Of a stretch of DNA of 36,296 nt, positions 20,223 through 30,400 are shown in pieces (positions within the stretch are counted from its first letter, which is position 1; each line of letters begins with the position of its first letter). The notes beneath the pieces were generated by a model. That model did not search any database. It had not been told where the DNA came from and worked only from the letters and a program-made list of their open reading frames with translations. This DNA comes from Poteriospumella lacustris (taxonomy: Eukaryota; Sar; Chrysophyceae; Chromulinales; Dinobryaceae). A program made the position numbers and the translations under genes. Where the stretch lies: the NCBI GenBank assembly GCA_008000375.1, contig SMOI01000312.1, forward strand, positions 1 to 36,296, in the 5' to 3' direction.

Positions 20223-21515
20223 ATGAACCTGCGCATTTGCTTGGTTCATTCGGTACTTGTGAAAGCGTGTTTGTTGTTGCTGCTCAAGATCATGCTCAGC
20301 TCAGCTTTGATTTCAGCGAAAGGACTTAGTAATGTCCGATTCAATAGGTTCAGTGCAGGAAAGGCTTTACTAGGATCCATCGCCTCACAGACACGAAAGT
20401 TTTCCTCGCTTCCGTCTGACCATCCGCATGGTGCACTCAACCAAACCTTACCTGCATCAACGAAAGAGAGAATCGAAGCTTTGGCACATGCCTTGCAAGT
20501 GGAAAATTCATCACATCTTTACGATGTTAAGCATCTGTGGAGCAATCCCATTGTCTCTCGTTTGAATGAGTTGTATGCGAACAACCAACGCGTCAGTGAG
20601 GAGTACATGCACAAAGTTTTGGACCTGTCGACCGAGCTCATGTACTCCTTTCCCAATATCGTGGACGTTCAATTGCACCAAGATCCGGTAACAAACGAAA
20701 AGACTGGAACGCTCAACATATGTGGAGATACACACGGACAATACGACGATTTCACTCAGATATTCGGTGACGCTATTGGCGGCGCTCCCAGCGAATCGAA
20801 TCGTTTCTTGTTCAATGGCGATATCGCCGATCGTGGACCAAAAGCCATCGAAATCTTCACCACATTACTTACTATGAAACTCATTAACCCCAATGCTATT
20901 CACATCCTGCGTGGAAACCACGAAACGAAAGAAATGACGAACAGTTACGGCTTTCGAGCCGAGGTGCTCAAAAAGTATGGCCCCACGACGTTAGAAAAAT
21001 TCCACAAGTTTTTCACCTCGCTTCCCTTTGGTGCCGTTGCAGAAAAAATGATGTTTGTAGTACATGGTGGATTGGGTCCGCAATCAGTGCACTTGACCAT
21101 TGATGAGATCAACCGAATCAATCGTCGTCAAGATGGGGACAACAATGAAGTCGTGGAGGAATTTCTTTGGGCAGATCCTAGAGACAACGTTGATACATTT
21201 GCTACTAACCATGACCGTGGTGGTGGAATTCTCTTTGGTCCTAAAGTTACGAGTTATTTTTTGCAGAAGAACAACTTACATCTGTTGGTACGATCCCACG
21301 AAATGCAAGATCATGGCTACAGTGTGCATCACAATCAGCAATGCATTACTATTTTCTCTGCCCCGAATTATTGCGGCGTTTGCAAAAACAAAGGGGCGAT
21401 TTTGAAACTCGCGAAAACTGACAACGCGTCGGCGTCGGCAGATACACCGAAGCTGCAGCTTTCTCTGGTGCAGTTCGATGCAAAGCATCCACCAAAACGC
21501 TCTTCGCCTCAATAA
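20223..21515 (+). CDS. PP5-like Ser/Thr phosphatase with N-terminal targeting extension
   Basis: A single exon of 430 aa. All PPP-family motifs are present: GDTHGQ (168-173), GDIADRG (199-205), RGNHE (230-234), the VVHGGLG block with HGG at 281-283, RSHE (357-360) and SAPNYC near the end. These place the metal-binding Asp/His/Asn and catalytic His residues. The catalytic core resembles PP5 most, but the TPR domain of PP5 is absent. In the second motif the usual GDxVDRG has Ala in place of Val. The first 60 residues are a targeting region. From the annotated Met it looks like a signal anchor (VLVKACLLLLLKIMLSSALI). From the second Met at 20292 it looks like a mitochondrial presequence, rich in Ser, Arg and Lys and ending TRKFSSLP. 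Which start is used decides the location. Confidence 0.9.
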   Translation: MNLRICLVHSVLVKACLLLLLKIMLSSALISAKGLSNVRFNRFSAGKALLGSIASQTRKFSSLPSDHPHGALNQTLPASTKERIEALAHALQVENSSHLYDVKHLWSNPIVSRLNELYANNQRVSEEYMHKVLDLSTELMYSFPNIVDVQLHQDPVTNEKTGTLNICGDTHGQYDDFTQIFGDAIGGAPSESNRFLFNGDIADRGPKAIEIFTTLLTMKLINPNAIHILRGNHETKEMTNSYGFRAEVLKKYGPTTLEKFHKFFTSLPFGAVAEKMMFVVHGGLGPQSVHLTIDEINRINRRQDGDNNEVVEEFLWADPRDNVDTFATNHDRGGGILFGPKVTSYFLQKNNLHLLVRSHEMQDHGYSVHHNQQCITIFSAPNYCGVCKNKGAILKLAKTDNASASADTPKLQLSLVQFDAKHPPKRSSPQ

Positions 21516-21567
21516 GTTATACGTTGTAATCTTAGATACTTCTACGTTCAAATGATCGGTATCCTAT

Positions 21568-21987
21568 CTAGTTATCTGGACTTCGCAACGCCTCTGGCAA
21601 CGTCTGTTGAAACGACGTCGCTCCCTCCAACATTCCGTTCCTAACCACGTCACGACGTACGTCCCACGTGTCCAACGGCTGATAAAACAACCAGGCTCTG
21701 CGAAACATGTCACTCATATTGGTGACCTGACTCACATCCCACATGTCCAGTGGTTGATTGAACGAACTGGCGCAATAAAACATACCCGTCATATCGGTCA
21801 CTCGACTGACGTCCCACGTCGACAACGGCTGGTTGAACGACGTCGCACGACAGAACATGTAGACCACATTGGTGACCTGGCTCACATTCCAACTGGTCAG
21901 TGGCTGGTTGAACGCGGTGGCACGAGAGAACATATACTGCATATTGGTGACACGACCAACGTCCCAGGTCAACAATATGAGTTTCAT
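21568..21987 (-). pseudogene. BspA-like (DUF285) surface-protein repeat fragment
   Basis: An open frame of 139 aa is built of ~26-residue repeats with the consensus W-D-V-S-x-V-T-(D/N)-M-x-x-M-F-x-x-A-x-x-F-N-Q-P-L; four to five units can be counted. This is the DUF285/BspA-like leucine-rich repeat found in mycoplasma lipoproteins, parabasalids and many protists, usually in long extracellular proteins. Here the protein begins abruptly inside a repeat (MKLILLTWDV) with no signal peptide, so it is probably the 3' end of a larger gene. It ends in the cap GATSFQQTLPEALRSPDN. Whether any of it is expressed is unknown. Confidence 0.7.
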
Positions 21988-22123
21988 GTTTCACAGAGCC
22001 TCGTCGTTCAACCAGCCATTGGACACATGGGAGGTACGTCGGACCGTACACAGTCACGAAATGTGGGAGGGAGCGACGTCGTTTCAACAGTCGTTGCCAG
22101 AGGCGTTGCAAAGACGGTAGTGT
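21959..22123 (+). pseudogene. Second BspA-like (DUF285) fragment, opposite strand
   Basis: The plus strand encodes one full repeat and a C-terminal cap: SQVNNMSFMFHRASSFNQPL, then DTWEV, then GATSFQQSLPEALQRR and a stop. It is nearly the same cap as in the minus-strand fragment. It lacks any start of its own, and its first codons overlap the start of the minus-strand frame. It is best read as one arm of an inverted duplication. Confidence 0.68.
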
Positions 22124-23049
22124 AAATCCAGTTGCATAGCGAGGAAGGATGCCGCTCATCAGATCGTAGGTCTACAGCTTCAGGGGTGAGGGTTAGCTTC
22201 ATCCATACTATATGTATACTGGTATACATCCCAAGTTACGGATTTATATTTATTGAGATTTTGCTCTGGAAGTGGGTTGCGTGATGGTGATATGCCAACA
22301 CTACCGCCGTTTCTCTGTGCGATGATCGGTAGCGGACCTAAAGAGTGACCCAAACGGATCGGAAAGGATCGTACCATTTCACAGAACCGCCATCAACCTT
22401 GGTTTGTTGGTTTGTTTGTTTGGTTGTTTGTTTACTTTTTCTGTGTGTGATTCCTTTCCCGATGATGTGGTGTCGGTGGTGATGGTAGTCAGTCGAGTAT
22501 TGTGACAGTGGTCACAATGTAATATCCTCTATAGTTGTGTCAATTGGTGCCCAGGCTTTAGTTGTTCGCTAGACAGAGTTGGGCAGCTTCGGACATCTCA
22601 CAGGGTTAAGAGAGTTAGTAGGACGGCGATCATTGGGTGAGCCTGTGATAGGTGGCCACGAGTGGGGAGCTTGTATTCGGAGACAGCGGTGCGGTGGAGG
22701 CTGCGATAGCTTTACCTCAACGTTAGAGGCGTGCAAAAGTCTCTGTTCACATGTCACCACCCCATCCTCTTTCTTGCCTTGACTCTTGGTTGACTTTTAC
22801 CGATATTTTCACACTTCACAGTGCCCAGGAAGCCATCGAGCCCACTGTGTTGGTGAACTGAACTCGTCCCCGCTTGGATGACCGGTCCCAGACTCGTTGA
22901 TGCTGTGCATTCTGGGTTGGTACAGCGCAGCTCCAAGCAATCGATCAAACTTACGAAAACTCGTTGGCTTGCGTCTTTTGTTTACTTTCATTCCTCCTTT
23001 CAGTCGTTTTGGTGTACATTTCATTCAGAAGGAATCGTGTTGTACCGAG
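22124..23049. promoter_or_regulatory. Upstream region of the Prp17 gene
   Basis: About 0.9 kb without a recognisable gene. It contains GTTT/GGTTT repeats (22398-22435) and a perfect 8-bp inverted repeat at 22499-22518. The Prp17 frame stays open upstream to about 22897 with earlier Met codons, but that text does not resemble the Prp17 N-terminus and is probably 5' leader. Confidence 0.45.
22499..22518. promoter_or_regulatory. Perfect 8-bp inverted repeat with 4-nt spacer
   Basis: ATTGTGAC, AGTG, GTCACAAT. The symmetry is that of a dimeric regulator site, about 530 bp upstream of the Prp17 start. No binding protein is known to me; it could be chance. Confidence 0.35.
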
Positions 23050-24588
23050 ATGGGAGACAGCGCTCAAGGAAAGAAAATCGGCAAAGCCTACATTGAGACA
23101 ACTGCCATCGATGAATTCACATTCAACCAACAATATCAGTCATTTCTAAGGGCAGGATACGCGCATGACGTGTCTTCGAATCAAATTGTGGGCAATTATC
23201 AGAATTATGTGCAGGACCAAGAGGATGAGACGCTGACTGGCAAGAAGCGCAAACGCGACAAGGGTCCAAAGCCACTTCCAGTTCTTCCCGATGACGACGA
23301 TGAGGATCTTGGACCGTGGGCACTGTATAAAGATGACCCCGTCGAGCCTCCAAAGCCTCCTGTCGCTGCTCCGGCTGTGATTCCTCCATCTATTGCAAAT
23401 GCTGCACACAAGGAGACAACATCCAGTTCATCAACAACCGCCGCCGCTCCAGCCAATGAGTTTATCATTGAACCGGAAGCAGAAGAAGACAAATGGGAGA
23501 AACGCAACGAGCGGAAACAAAACTTTGTTTTACCACCTCGACCAGGGCGTGGATCACATGCCATGGAAGCACGCTCCATCTTCCATGGCGATCACGAGGT
23601 CGATTTCCAAGGTCGGTCGTGGACCACTTGTCCCCAGGGTATTCATGCGGATGATGGTGATCATGAATGTTATTTACCGAAGAAGAATGTCAAGCGATTG
23701 ACTGGTCACACCAAGGGAGTGCAAGGTATCGAATTTTTCCCTCAAACGGGCCACCTGTTGTTGTCGGCGTCGCTGGATGGCACATGCAAAGTATGGGATG
23801 TCGCCCAAGAATCCTATCATCCATTGCGGACGTATCTTGGTCATTCGGAAGGTATTCGCAGTGCACAGTTGAACGCTACAGGAGAGCGGTTCTTATCGAG
23901 TGGATTCGATCGGTACATTCGGTTGTGGGATACGGAGACAGGACAAGCGGTCAGCACATTTTCCAATCGTAAAATGTCGTATTCGGTGCGTTTCTATCCA
24001 CATGATAACAATATCTTCTTGGCTGCATCCTCGGATAACAAGATCTATCAATGGGATGCGCGTACGGGTGCGGTGGCACAGGAATATCATTATCATTTAC
24101 AGGCGTGTACGTCGTTGTTGTTCATTGATCAAGGACGTAAGTTCGTTTCCACCTCCGACGACAAGAAACTGTTGGTCTGGGAATACGATATCCCTGTTCC
24201 CGTGCAATACATTCAAGAACCAGATATGCATGCGATTCCTGCCTTGGCCAATCACACGACCGAAGACTATTTCGTCGGTCAATCCATGGACAACAAAATC
24301 GTGGTGTATTCCAACAATGAACGAGTCAAATTGAATCGTAAGAAAGTCTTCAAGGGACACAACAACACGGGCTATGCTTGTCAAATGGATGTGTCGCCGA
24401 ATGGCAAATATTTGATTTCCGGAGATGGCTTGGGTAGTTTGTACATCTGGGATTGGAAAACCGGCAAAATTTTCCGTAAATTTGCTGCTCATGATCAAGG
24501 CCCTTGTATGGGTGCGATCTGGCATCCGTTGCATGCGAGTCGTATCGCTACCTGTGGTTGGGATGGGTTGATTAAGATTTGGGAGTAG
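23050..24588 (+). CDS. CDC40: Pre-mRNA-processing factor 17 (WD40 splicing factor)
   Basis: A single exon of 513 aa from the Met at 23050 (MGDSAQGKKIGKAYIETTAI). Prp17/CDC40 is a second-step splicing factor that joins the spliceosome before exon ligation. The N-terminal segment TFNQQYQSFLRAGYAHD matches the family's TFxxQxxxFxxxGYAxDP block. A Lys-rich and acidic linker follows (GKKRKRDKGPKP, DDDDEDLGPW). The C-terminal ~300 residues are a WD40 propeller. Its start, KKNVKRLTGHTKGVQGIEFF, and the repeats ending CKVWDV, IRLWDT, IYQWDA, LLVWEY, IWDWKTGK and IKIWE are all visible. The last repeat ends at the stop, as in other Prp17 proteins. An in-frame upstream Met near 22900 would add 50 unlikely residues. 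Confidence 0.94.
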   Translation: MGDSAQGKKIGKAYIETTAIDEFTFNQQYQSFLRAGYAHDVSSNQIVGNYQNYVQDQEDETLTGKKRKRDKGPKPLPVLPDDDDEDLGPWALYKDDPVEPPKPPVAAPAVIPPSIANAAHKETTSSSSTTAAAPANEFIIEPEAEEDKWEKRNERKQNFVLPPRPGRGSHAMEARSIFHGDHEVDFQGRSWTTCPQGIHADDGDHECYLPKKNVKRLTGHTKGVQGIEFFPQTGHLLLSASLDGTCKVWDVAQESYHPLRTYLGHSEGIRSAQLNATGERFLSSGFDRYIRLWDTETGQAVSTFSNRKMSYSVRFYPHDNNIFLAASSDNKIYQWDARTGAVAQEYHYHLQACTSLLFIDQGRKFVSTSDDKKLLVWEYDIPVPVQYIQEPDMHAIPALANHTTEDYFVGQSMDNKIVVYSNNERVKLNRKKVFKGHNNTGYACQMDVSPNGKYLISGDGLGSLYIWDWKTGKIFRKFAAHDQGPCMGAIWHPLHASRIATCGWDGLIKIWE

Positions 24589-25808
24589 ATCGTCGTTGTT
24601 GTTGTTGTTGGGACGGACAGTCGACGGAATAGGTTGTGTGGTCGCTTTGCTTGGTGTGTAATCATAATGACCACTGTGCGTACTTGCGTACGTGCAGGCG
24701 GCATCGATGGATTGGCTCTCTGTGCCTTCATGTTCCTTTGCCATGACACTGTAGGATATATGCATTAAATGATAGAGAGACTACTTGTGGAAACACGCTG
24801 TTGATGAGCTTCTTTCAGGGGAGGGGGGATTGAGCTATGGTAAGTAGAATATCGAACTTTTTACACAGCATGGCTCCTGTCCTTCTTAGCATCGCCGAAA
24901 AATGATGGCATGAAAACAGAAGGAGCAGAGCAGAACAGATGAGACACAACGGATTTTTTTTACCGAAGGAGTCGCATGACTTCATCTGTTTGGGACAAGA
25001 GATTCGTAAATTGCGAAGGGGTAGTGGGGCGAACTTCAAAGGAAGGCCGTAAGTGGCAGTAGTAGAAGTGTTGTTGTAGTAGTAGTAGAACACATTGTAT
25101 GACGCGGGGGGGGGGTGTACGTAGTAAAAAATAAAATAAAAATATCATCGAACACATGTCGATCATTCCATGTGCACCATTGTCCGGAGAGATTGGTGCA
25201 CTCCCCCATTGATGAGCAAGGAGGGAGGGTGCGGGGGAAAACCTCGCGTTATGTGGAGACAACATGTATTTTTCTGACTGTCCAAAGGCGGGGATGAGAG
25301 GCAAATAAGCGGCTAACAAATGGCGACGGCTGCGTGTGCGTAACAAGAAGTGGGATTGACCTCGGGAGGAAGATCGAACAACCAACGCTATCCCATATCA
25401 TAACCACAACTTTCAGGCACAACACAACAGGAGACACAACAAACCAAATGAAGGGACAAAGCAACGCAGCGGTGAGGAAGACGAGACTTCGGAGGGGGGC
25501 GGGTGTAGTGTATGAAGGGTCGAACAAAGACGCGTACAAACTGGCAAAGGAGATGAGCGTCGGAGCGGGGCAGAATTCAGTTGAAGGGGAGACCGGGCGG
25601 TGGATTAGCGAATGTAGTAGGTTATGGGGTGTACAAATCGATAGGATTGGAGGTGAAGTCGTCCAAGCACACGTGTGCGTGGATTAATACAACGAAAAGA
25701 AATAAACGCAGAACAAAAGAGAAAAACTGTACTAGCTCCCGTAGTAATAGAAATCAATACAGTCGCAGAATAAGCGGTAAGAATGCCGCCGATCCTTATG
25801 CAGCAGGT
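24589..25808. other. Large convergent intergenic region without gene
   Basis: A 1.2-kb gap separates two tail-to-tail genes, against 152-312 bp for the other convergent gaps without remnants. It holds a GTT repeat (24595-24609), a GTA repeat (25078-25088), a G10 run (25106-25115) and A-rich text (25128-25142). Open frames on both strands are Ser/Thr- or Arg-rich and unlike any family. No tRNA-like B box (GGTTCGANNCC) is present. Confidence 0.55.
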
Positions 25809-26810
25809 TTAATAAGAAGGATGGACATTGAACGACGCCAACGTGTCGTAAAAGATCATCAAACGCTCGTAGACGACGTCGATTGGCAAGGAAGTGTTCA
25901 AGGACACCTTGTACCATTCCAACGAGGTATCAGGAGAGGTCATCAAGGCCTGGTTCTTTTGCACCGAGTGCGCCATCGCCATGACATCGTTCAACTGGGA
26001 AAAGTTACCACCACGCATCGCGTTACCAGCACCACTCAAGTCCTTGTCACCAATCTTGTTCTGGTTGACCAAGCACTTGATGTTGTTCTGCAAGGCACCG
26101 GCGAATTCTTCGGCCTCTCCCAACGAATCGAAGGAGAAGTAATACGTTCTGGCGGCGTTCTTCTTGATATCACGAGCACCAGACATAGCAAGACTCATCG
26201 CAGATGCACCCATGACGCTACTAATCGTATTACCAAGATTGGCAGGCACGTGCAACTCCACACAGTTAGGTTTGCCGATAGGAGTCGAACGAGGGTCCAT
26301 CATCTGGCCAATTTGCATGGTCATCAACGCACCCACACCAGGGTTGTGACCACCCTCTTGGCGATCCTTACGAGCACGCTCGTGCTCTTGAACAATGCCC
26401 ACCTCGCAACCAGGAGACAGATGGATGACACCCTTTGGTGCAGAGTTCTCATCAACGTGGTAGGACACGGTCTTGTCATCCAAGTGGATGTAACGACGGT
26501 TCCAGATGTCCGAACCGATGATAGGAGCCTTCTTGAATCCCAACTTGTTCACAATCGCAGAACGAGACACAGGTTCCAAAACCTCCTCCACAACAACAGA
26601 CTTCTCAGTGATGGTGCCGTCCGCGTTCACAACTTGAACAGTAGACTTCACAGGAGGGTTAGGGCGGGCAGGAATCGTAGCACCCGCAGACATAACACCT
26701 CCATTTGACATCGTCAAAATCATCGTACGACGAACACGGTCATACGACACAATGCAACCATCAGGAAAATCGATGGAAACCATCGTCTGAGCAGCAGCCA
26801 TAGCAGCCAT
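25809..26810 (-). CDS. PH-domain-like protein of unknown function
   Basis: A single exon of 333 aa from the Met at 26810 (MAAMAAAQTMVSIDFPDGCI). The frame is open further upstream, but that text looks like leader. The middle resembles a pleckstrin-homology fold: LGFKKAPIIGSDIWNRRYIH (first strands, with a Trp followed by Arg-Arg-Tyr), then SYHVDENSAPKGVIHLSPGC, and near residue 240 a last strand and helix RTYYFSFDSLGEAEEFAGAL. A ~75-residue insert separates strands. Before it lies a Pro/Val-rich segment; after it an Asn/Gly/Met-rich tail with no motif. PH domains bind phosphoinositides or proteins; whether this one does cannot be read. The codons are strongly biased to C- or G-ending forms, suggesting good expression. 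The assignment to the PH fold is moderately sure; the family name is unknown to me. Confidence 0.8.
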   Translation of the reverse strand: MAAMAAAQTMVSIDFPDGCIVSYDRVRRTMILTMSNGGVMSAGATIPARPNPPVKSTVQVVNADGTITEKSVVVEEVLEPVSRSAIVNKLGFKKAPIIGSDIWNRRYIHLDDKTVSYHVDENSAPKGVIHLSPGCEVGIVQEHERARKDRQEGGHNPGVGALMTMQIGQMMDPRSTPIGKPNCVELHVPANLGNTISSVMGASAMSLAMSGARDIKKNAARTYYFSFDSLGEAEEFAGALQNNIKCLVNQNKIGDKDLSGAGNAMRGGNFSQLNDVMAMAHSVQKNQALMTSPDTSLEWYKVSLNTSLPIDVVYERLMIFYDTLASFNVHPSY

Positions 26811-27458
26811 AGTTGATGAATTTAAGGTGTCTAAAAAGAGAAGACGAAGAAGAGAAGAGTGGATGGATCGCACAAACCGTGAACAGTTCGATTGTGTATC
26901 TTTCCTCCAGTTCATTTTCGTTGGCCACCAAAAAGCCTCGAAGACAAATAGGACGAAGAATCTTCTGTTGGCGGCTGTTGGAACCCGTTCGTGTCGCGAC
27001 ACCACTGCGCTACTTGCACTACTGCACCACACCCCGCGTCGGAGTCCCACAATCCCACAATCTCACAGATCCTGGGGAACTTATGTGTTTTTACCATACC
27101 AGTTTGGAGTTGGGAGTTGCATCAGTATATATGGACTACGAAGATATTTATTGTAGCTCTGTGTGTTCTGTCGTGGACGAGTCCGTCAGGCCATCACATG
27201 GCGACAGTGTCGATCAATCACCCAGCACTTCTATCGCCTACGCCGTGAGGGTGCATAGCCGAAGCAGCGCACCTGCGCACCAGCGCACCAGCGGAGGACC
27301 GGTATTTGAAAAGCACTTGATGGACAGTGGTATGCATACGTATTTACATGAAATACATGAGCGTGCGGTGGTGTGAGCACGACCATGGGTGGCAGCAGTG
27401 GAGGCGCTACTTCTGCGAGGATGATGCCGCTGATGGACATGTGGACTCTCTCCGTCTC
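26811..27458. other. Spacer between two minus-strand genes
   Basis: It holds the leader of the PH-like gene and the 3' flank of the helicase gene. A plus-strand frame of 187 aa (26813-27376) is open but has no family resemblance and mirrors the open leader frame of the PH-like gene. No gene is called. Confidence 0.5.
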
Positions 27459-30400
27459 TCATACGTCGTCGACGACTTCACCGTCTTCGATGACATCGAC
27501 CACTGCGGTTTCTTCTTTGATTTTCTTCGCCGTCGGAAGGACCATGTGGTGGTTATCTAATTCAATGGTGTCTGCTCGAGGTCGTTTCGCACCAACGACG
27601 GTGTTGGCGGTCATCACGTCACTACTGGGTGATACTCCACATGAGGGTGCATTGGAGGTGGTGGCTGTGGTGGTGGTAGTGGTGGTAGTGGTTGCTGTGG
27701 TGGCGGTGGAGTACAACTGAGATATCGACGATGCCGGTCTGGGAGCAGGACCAGACGCAGGACCACGACCAGAGCCATTACCAGGGCCACTGCCAGGACC
27801 ACGACCAGGGCCACTGCCAGGACCACGACCAGGGCCACTGCCAGCACCACGCCCACCCCCACGACCACCGCCACGACCACCAAAACCAAATCCAAAAGCA
27901 GGTCCAGAACCACGACCAAAAACCGGACCAGACCCTGGACCAGGACCAGATGTGGGGCCAGAATCAGAGGAGACAGCCTCGACAGCTGATGACGCTTGCG
28001 ATTGTGTTTGCGGCCACGGTGGCAAGACCGGCAATAATGGATCGATCTCACCTGTCAGATCCGTACTGCGCGGTCGCAGAGAATAGCCTTCCGGAATCGC
28101 GACACCCAAACGACGTTGATACGCCACCAAATGTTCATGGAAACAATACGCCACTTCCAACCGATCCTGGACACTGTGTCGCTTGTATTGGCTGTAATGA
28201 TGGCCCTGATGCTGACGTCGTTGCCCACGAGCCATCATACTCTGCGGTGGTGGCGGTGCTGCTGACCCTGACCCTGACCCTGACCCTGACCCTGACCCTG
28301 ACCCTGACCCTGACCCTGACGGGTTCGACGGCAGAAAGAATCGCTGGGGAATATTCACCACCGCATTCAAGGCCGTACAATAATGAATGTAGGAATACCA
28401 CAATCCATGATGCGACAACGTCTCCGCATTGCCGACCACAAACAAGGCATATTTCGCCCGCGTTATGGCGACATTCATACGTTGCTTGTTCGACAAGAAA
28501 CCAATACTACCTTCTTCATTCGCCCGGACCGTCGAAATGATGACGATGTCTTTCTCTCGACCTTGAAATCCATCCACCGTATTCAATTCAATACACGACG
28601 CAAACCCGGATTGACGAATGATCGGCGATTGTTGTACTTGATACCGTAATTCCATCAATTGTTCACTGTACGGGGTGATGACGCCGATGCTGCCAATGGA
28701 AATCGGCAGATGATTGATGGCATGCATGTCTCCCGACTGTTGTACGAGACGTTCCAAGGATTGGACGTCTAAGATCAAGGTTTCAATCAAATGGACGCAG
28801 AAGATGGCTTCGTCAAGGTTCGCCTTGGACATTGACGATGCACTCCCTCCACCACCACCACCGCTACCACCACCACCGCTACCACCACCGCTGCCACTGG
28901 TACCGCCACTACCACCACCACTGCCACTGGTACCGTTCGCCGCAGCGGAAGCAGAAGACGACGACGCCGACGCCGAGGACAACGCCGACCGACTCGACCC
29001 GCGGTTCTCGGACGCATATTGCAGGTCGAAGAACATCAACGTGTTCCAGATGGGGAAGAACTCGCGATCGACGAACGGGGTAAACCACGGCAACGGGGCG
29101 GGCGATGGTGTTGGTGGGAACAATCCCGCCGGAGGGGCCGTGGTGATTTCAATGATATCCGACGGGGCAATGGTCGCGCTGGACGCCTTGGCCTTCGGCA
29201 GGTGCAACAACGACACGGTGGACGGTGTCGGCGGTGCATGGCTCGTGGCGGTGGTGGCGGTGGTGGTGGCTGCTGCAGCAGGCGAAACCGTCGAAGACGC
29301 ATCGGACGAAGAACCGACCGTCGAGGAGGGTGAAATCGGGGAAAACGACGACACGGCGATGGGAAAGACACGTCGAAAGGGTGAATCCCCCGCCTCATTC
29401 TCGTTCTCGTTCTCGTTCTCGTCGCCATGGTTACGACCGTTGTTCGTCGCCGGAGGAGGGAGAAACAGCCGCGTCTGTTCTTCGAGCGAGAAATACGTCG
29501 ATCGGCGATGGAGGAAATTCCGTCGAATGGTCGGCAAACAATACTGCTCCACGGCGGTGACCGACGCGCCATCTTTCAAGAGGCCGTCGTAGAACATGAG
29601 ACAGGGGAAACGACTGATCTCGGGCCGCATGCGATACTGCGTATCCAGCATCACGTACGGATGGCCCGCTTCGATCAAGCGTTGAAACAACGACCGATCG
29701 TAGCCACATTGTTTGACTTCTTCCGCAAAGACCGTAGCGGGCAATTGATCTTGGTCCCCAACCAAGACACATTTCTTACTCCCGTGACGCAGGGGAATCA
29801 AAATGGCGGGCTCTACACACTGCGCCGCTTCATCAATGACCGTGACGGTGAATTCCGCCGATTCCAACGAGGCGTGTCCACAGGAATTCAACGTGGTGAA
29901 CATGATTTGCGTCTCGGTGATCAACGAGTCTTCGATCATCTCGCGGACGTCCATCGACACGCTCACCATCGAACCACCACCACCACCGCCGCCATGATGC
30001 ATCATATTGTCGGAGGTTTCGCGTAACGCCATCGACGTCATGATCGCTTCCAATCGCGATTGCGTCACACGGAGGTTCTCGAGCTTCGTCAAGGCCTGCG
30101 TAAACAAATGGGCGTATTTCCCATAATCCGGCAGTTGATCGTGGCGTTGGTACCCAAAACTCGTCGCTTGTTCTTTCTCTTGCAGCGGGGGATCAAACGT
30201 GGTCGTCCGAAGGACATGGTTCACCCAAAAGGGACGTCCATCGCCAAAATGCACCCGCAGTTCCCATCCTTCCGGCAGTGGACGACAGATCTCGAAATTG
30301 TGGCGTAAATTGATCAAAAACGCGTGGAAATTGCGTACTTCCAGCAACGTCTGTTGTTGCGCCTGGGTCAATTCCTCGTAGCGATTCCGTCGTTCATCCG

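Larger units (their letters stand above)
21568..22123. repeat. Inverted duplication of a BspA/DUF285 repeat gene end
   Basis: Two arms encode the same C-terminal repeat unit in opposite directions, pointing outward. A 39-bp block at 21586-21624 is the reverse complement of 22070-22108 with one mismatch. Weaker similarity extends through each arm, about 150 bp in all. The arms meet in a shared centre near 21955-21990. Confidence 0.8.

Noticed and set aside
22897-23049. N-terminal extension of Prp17
   Set aside because: The 51 added residues do not resemble the family and begin in a region without coding character; the Met at 23050 fits better.
25581-26708. 375-codon plus-strand frame
   Set aside because: It is the antisense shadow of the PH-like gene; its text is His/Arg/Thr-rich without a family, whereas the minus strand has clear protein-like structure.
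27176-27198. GGACGAGTCCGTCAG-like string near a ribozyme-style hairpin
   Set aside because: It resembles part of a hammerhead stem, but the required core nucleotides are absent.
26813-27376. 187-codon plus-strand frame
   Set aside because: No family resemblance, and it lies over the leader of the PH-like gene.
28262-28320. Interstitial telomere
   Set aside because: The unit is TCAGGG, not TTAGGG, it is in frame as Gly-Ser in an intact exon, and no degenerate telomeric flanks are seen.
27692-29592. Long plus-strand frames of 282 and 292 codons
   Set aside because: Antisense to the helicase; they are translations of Gly/Ser-coding repeats (poly Pro/His/Gln text).
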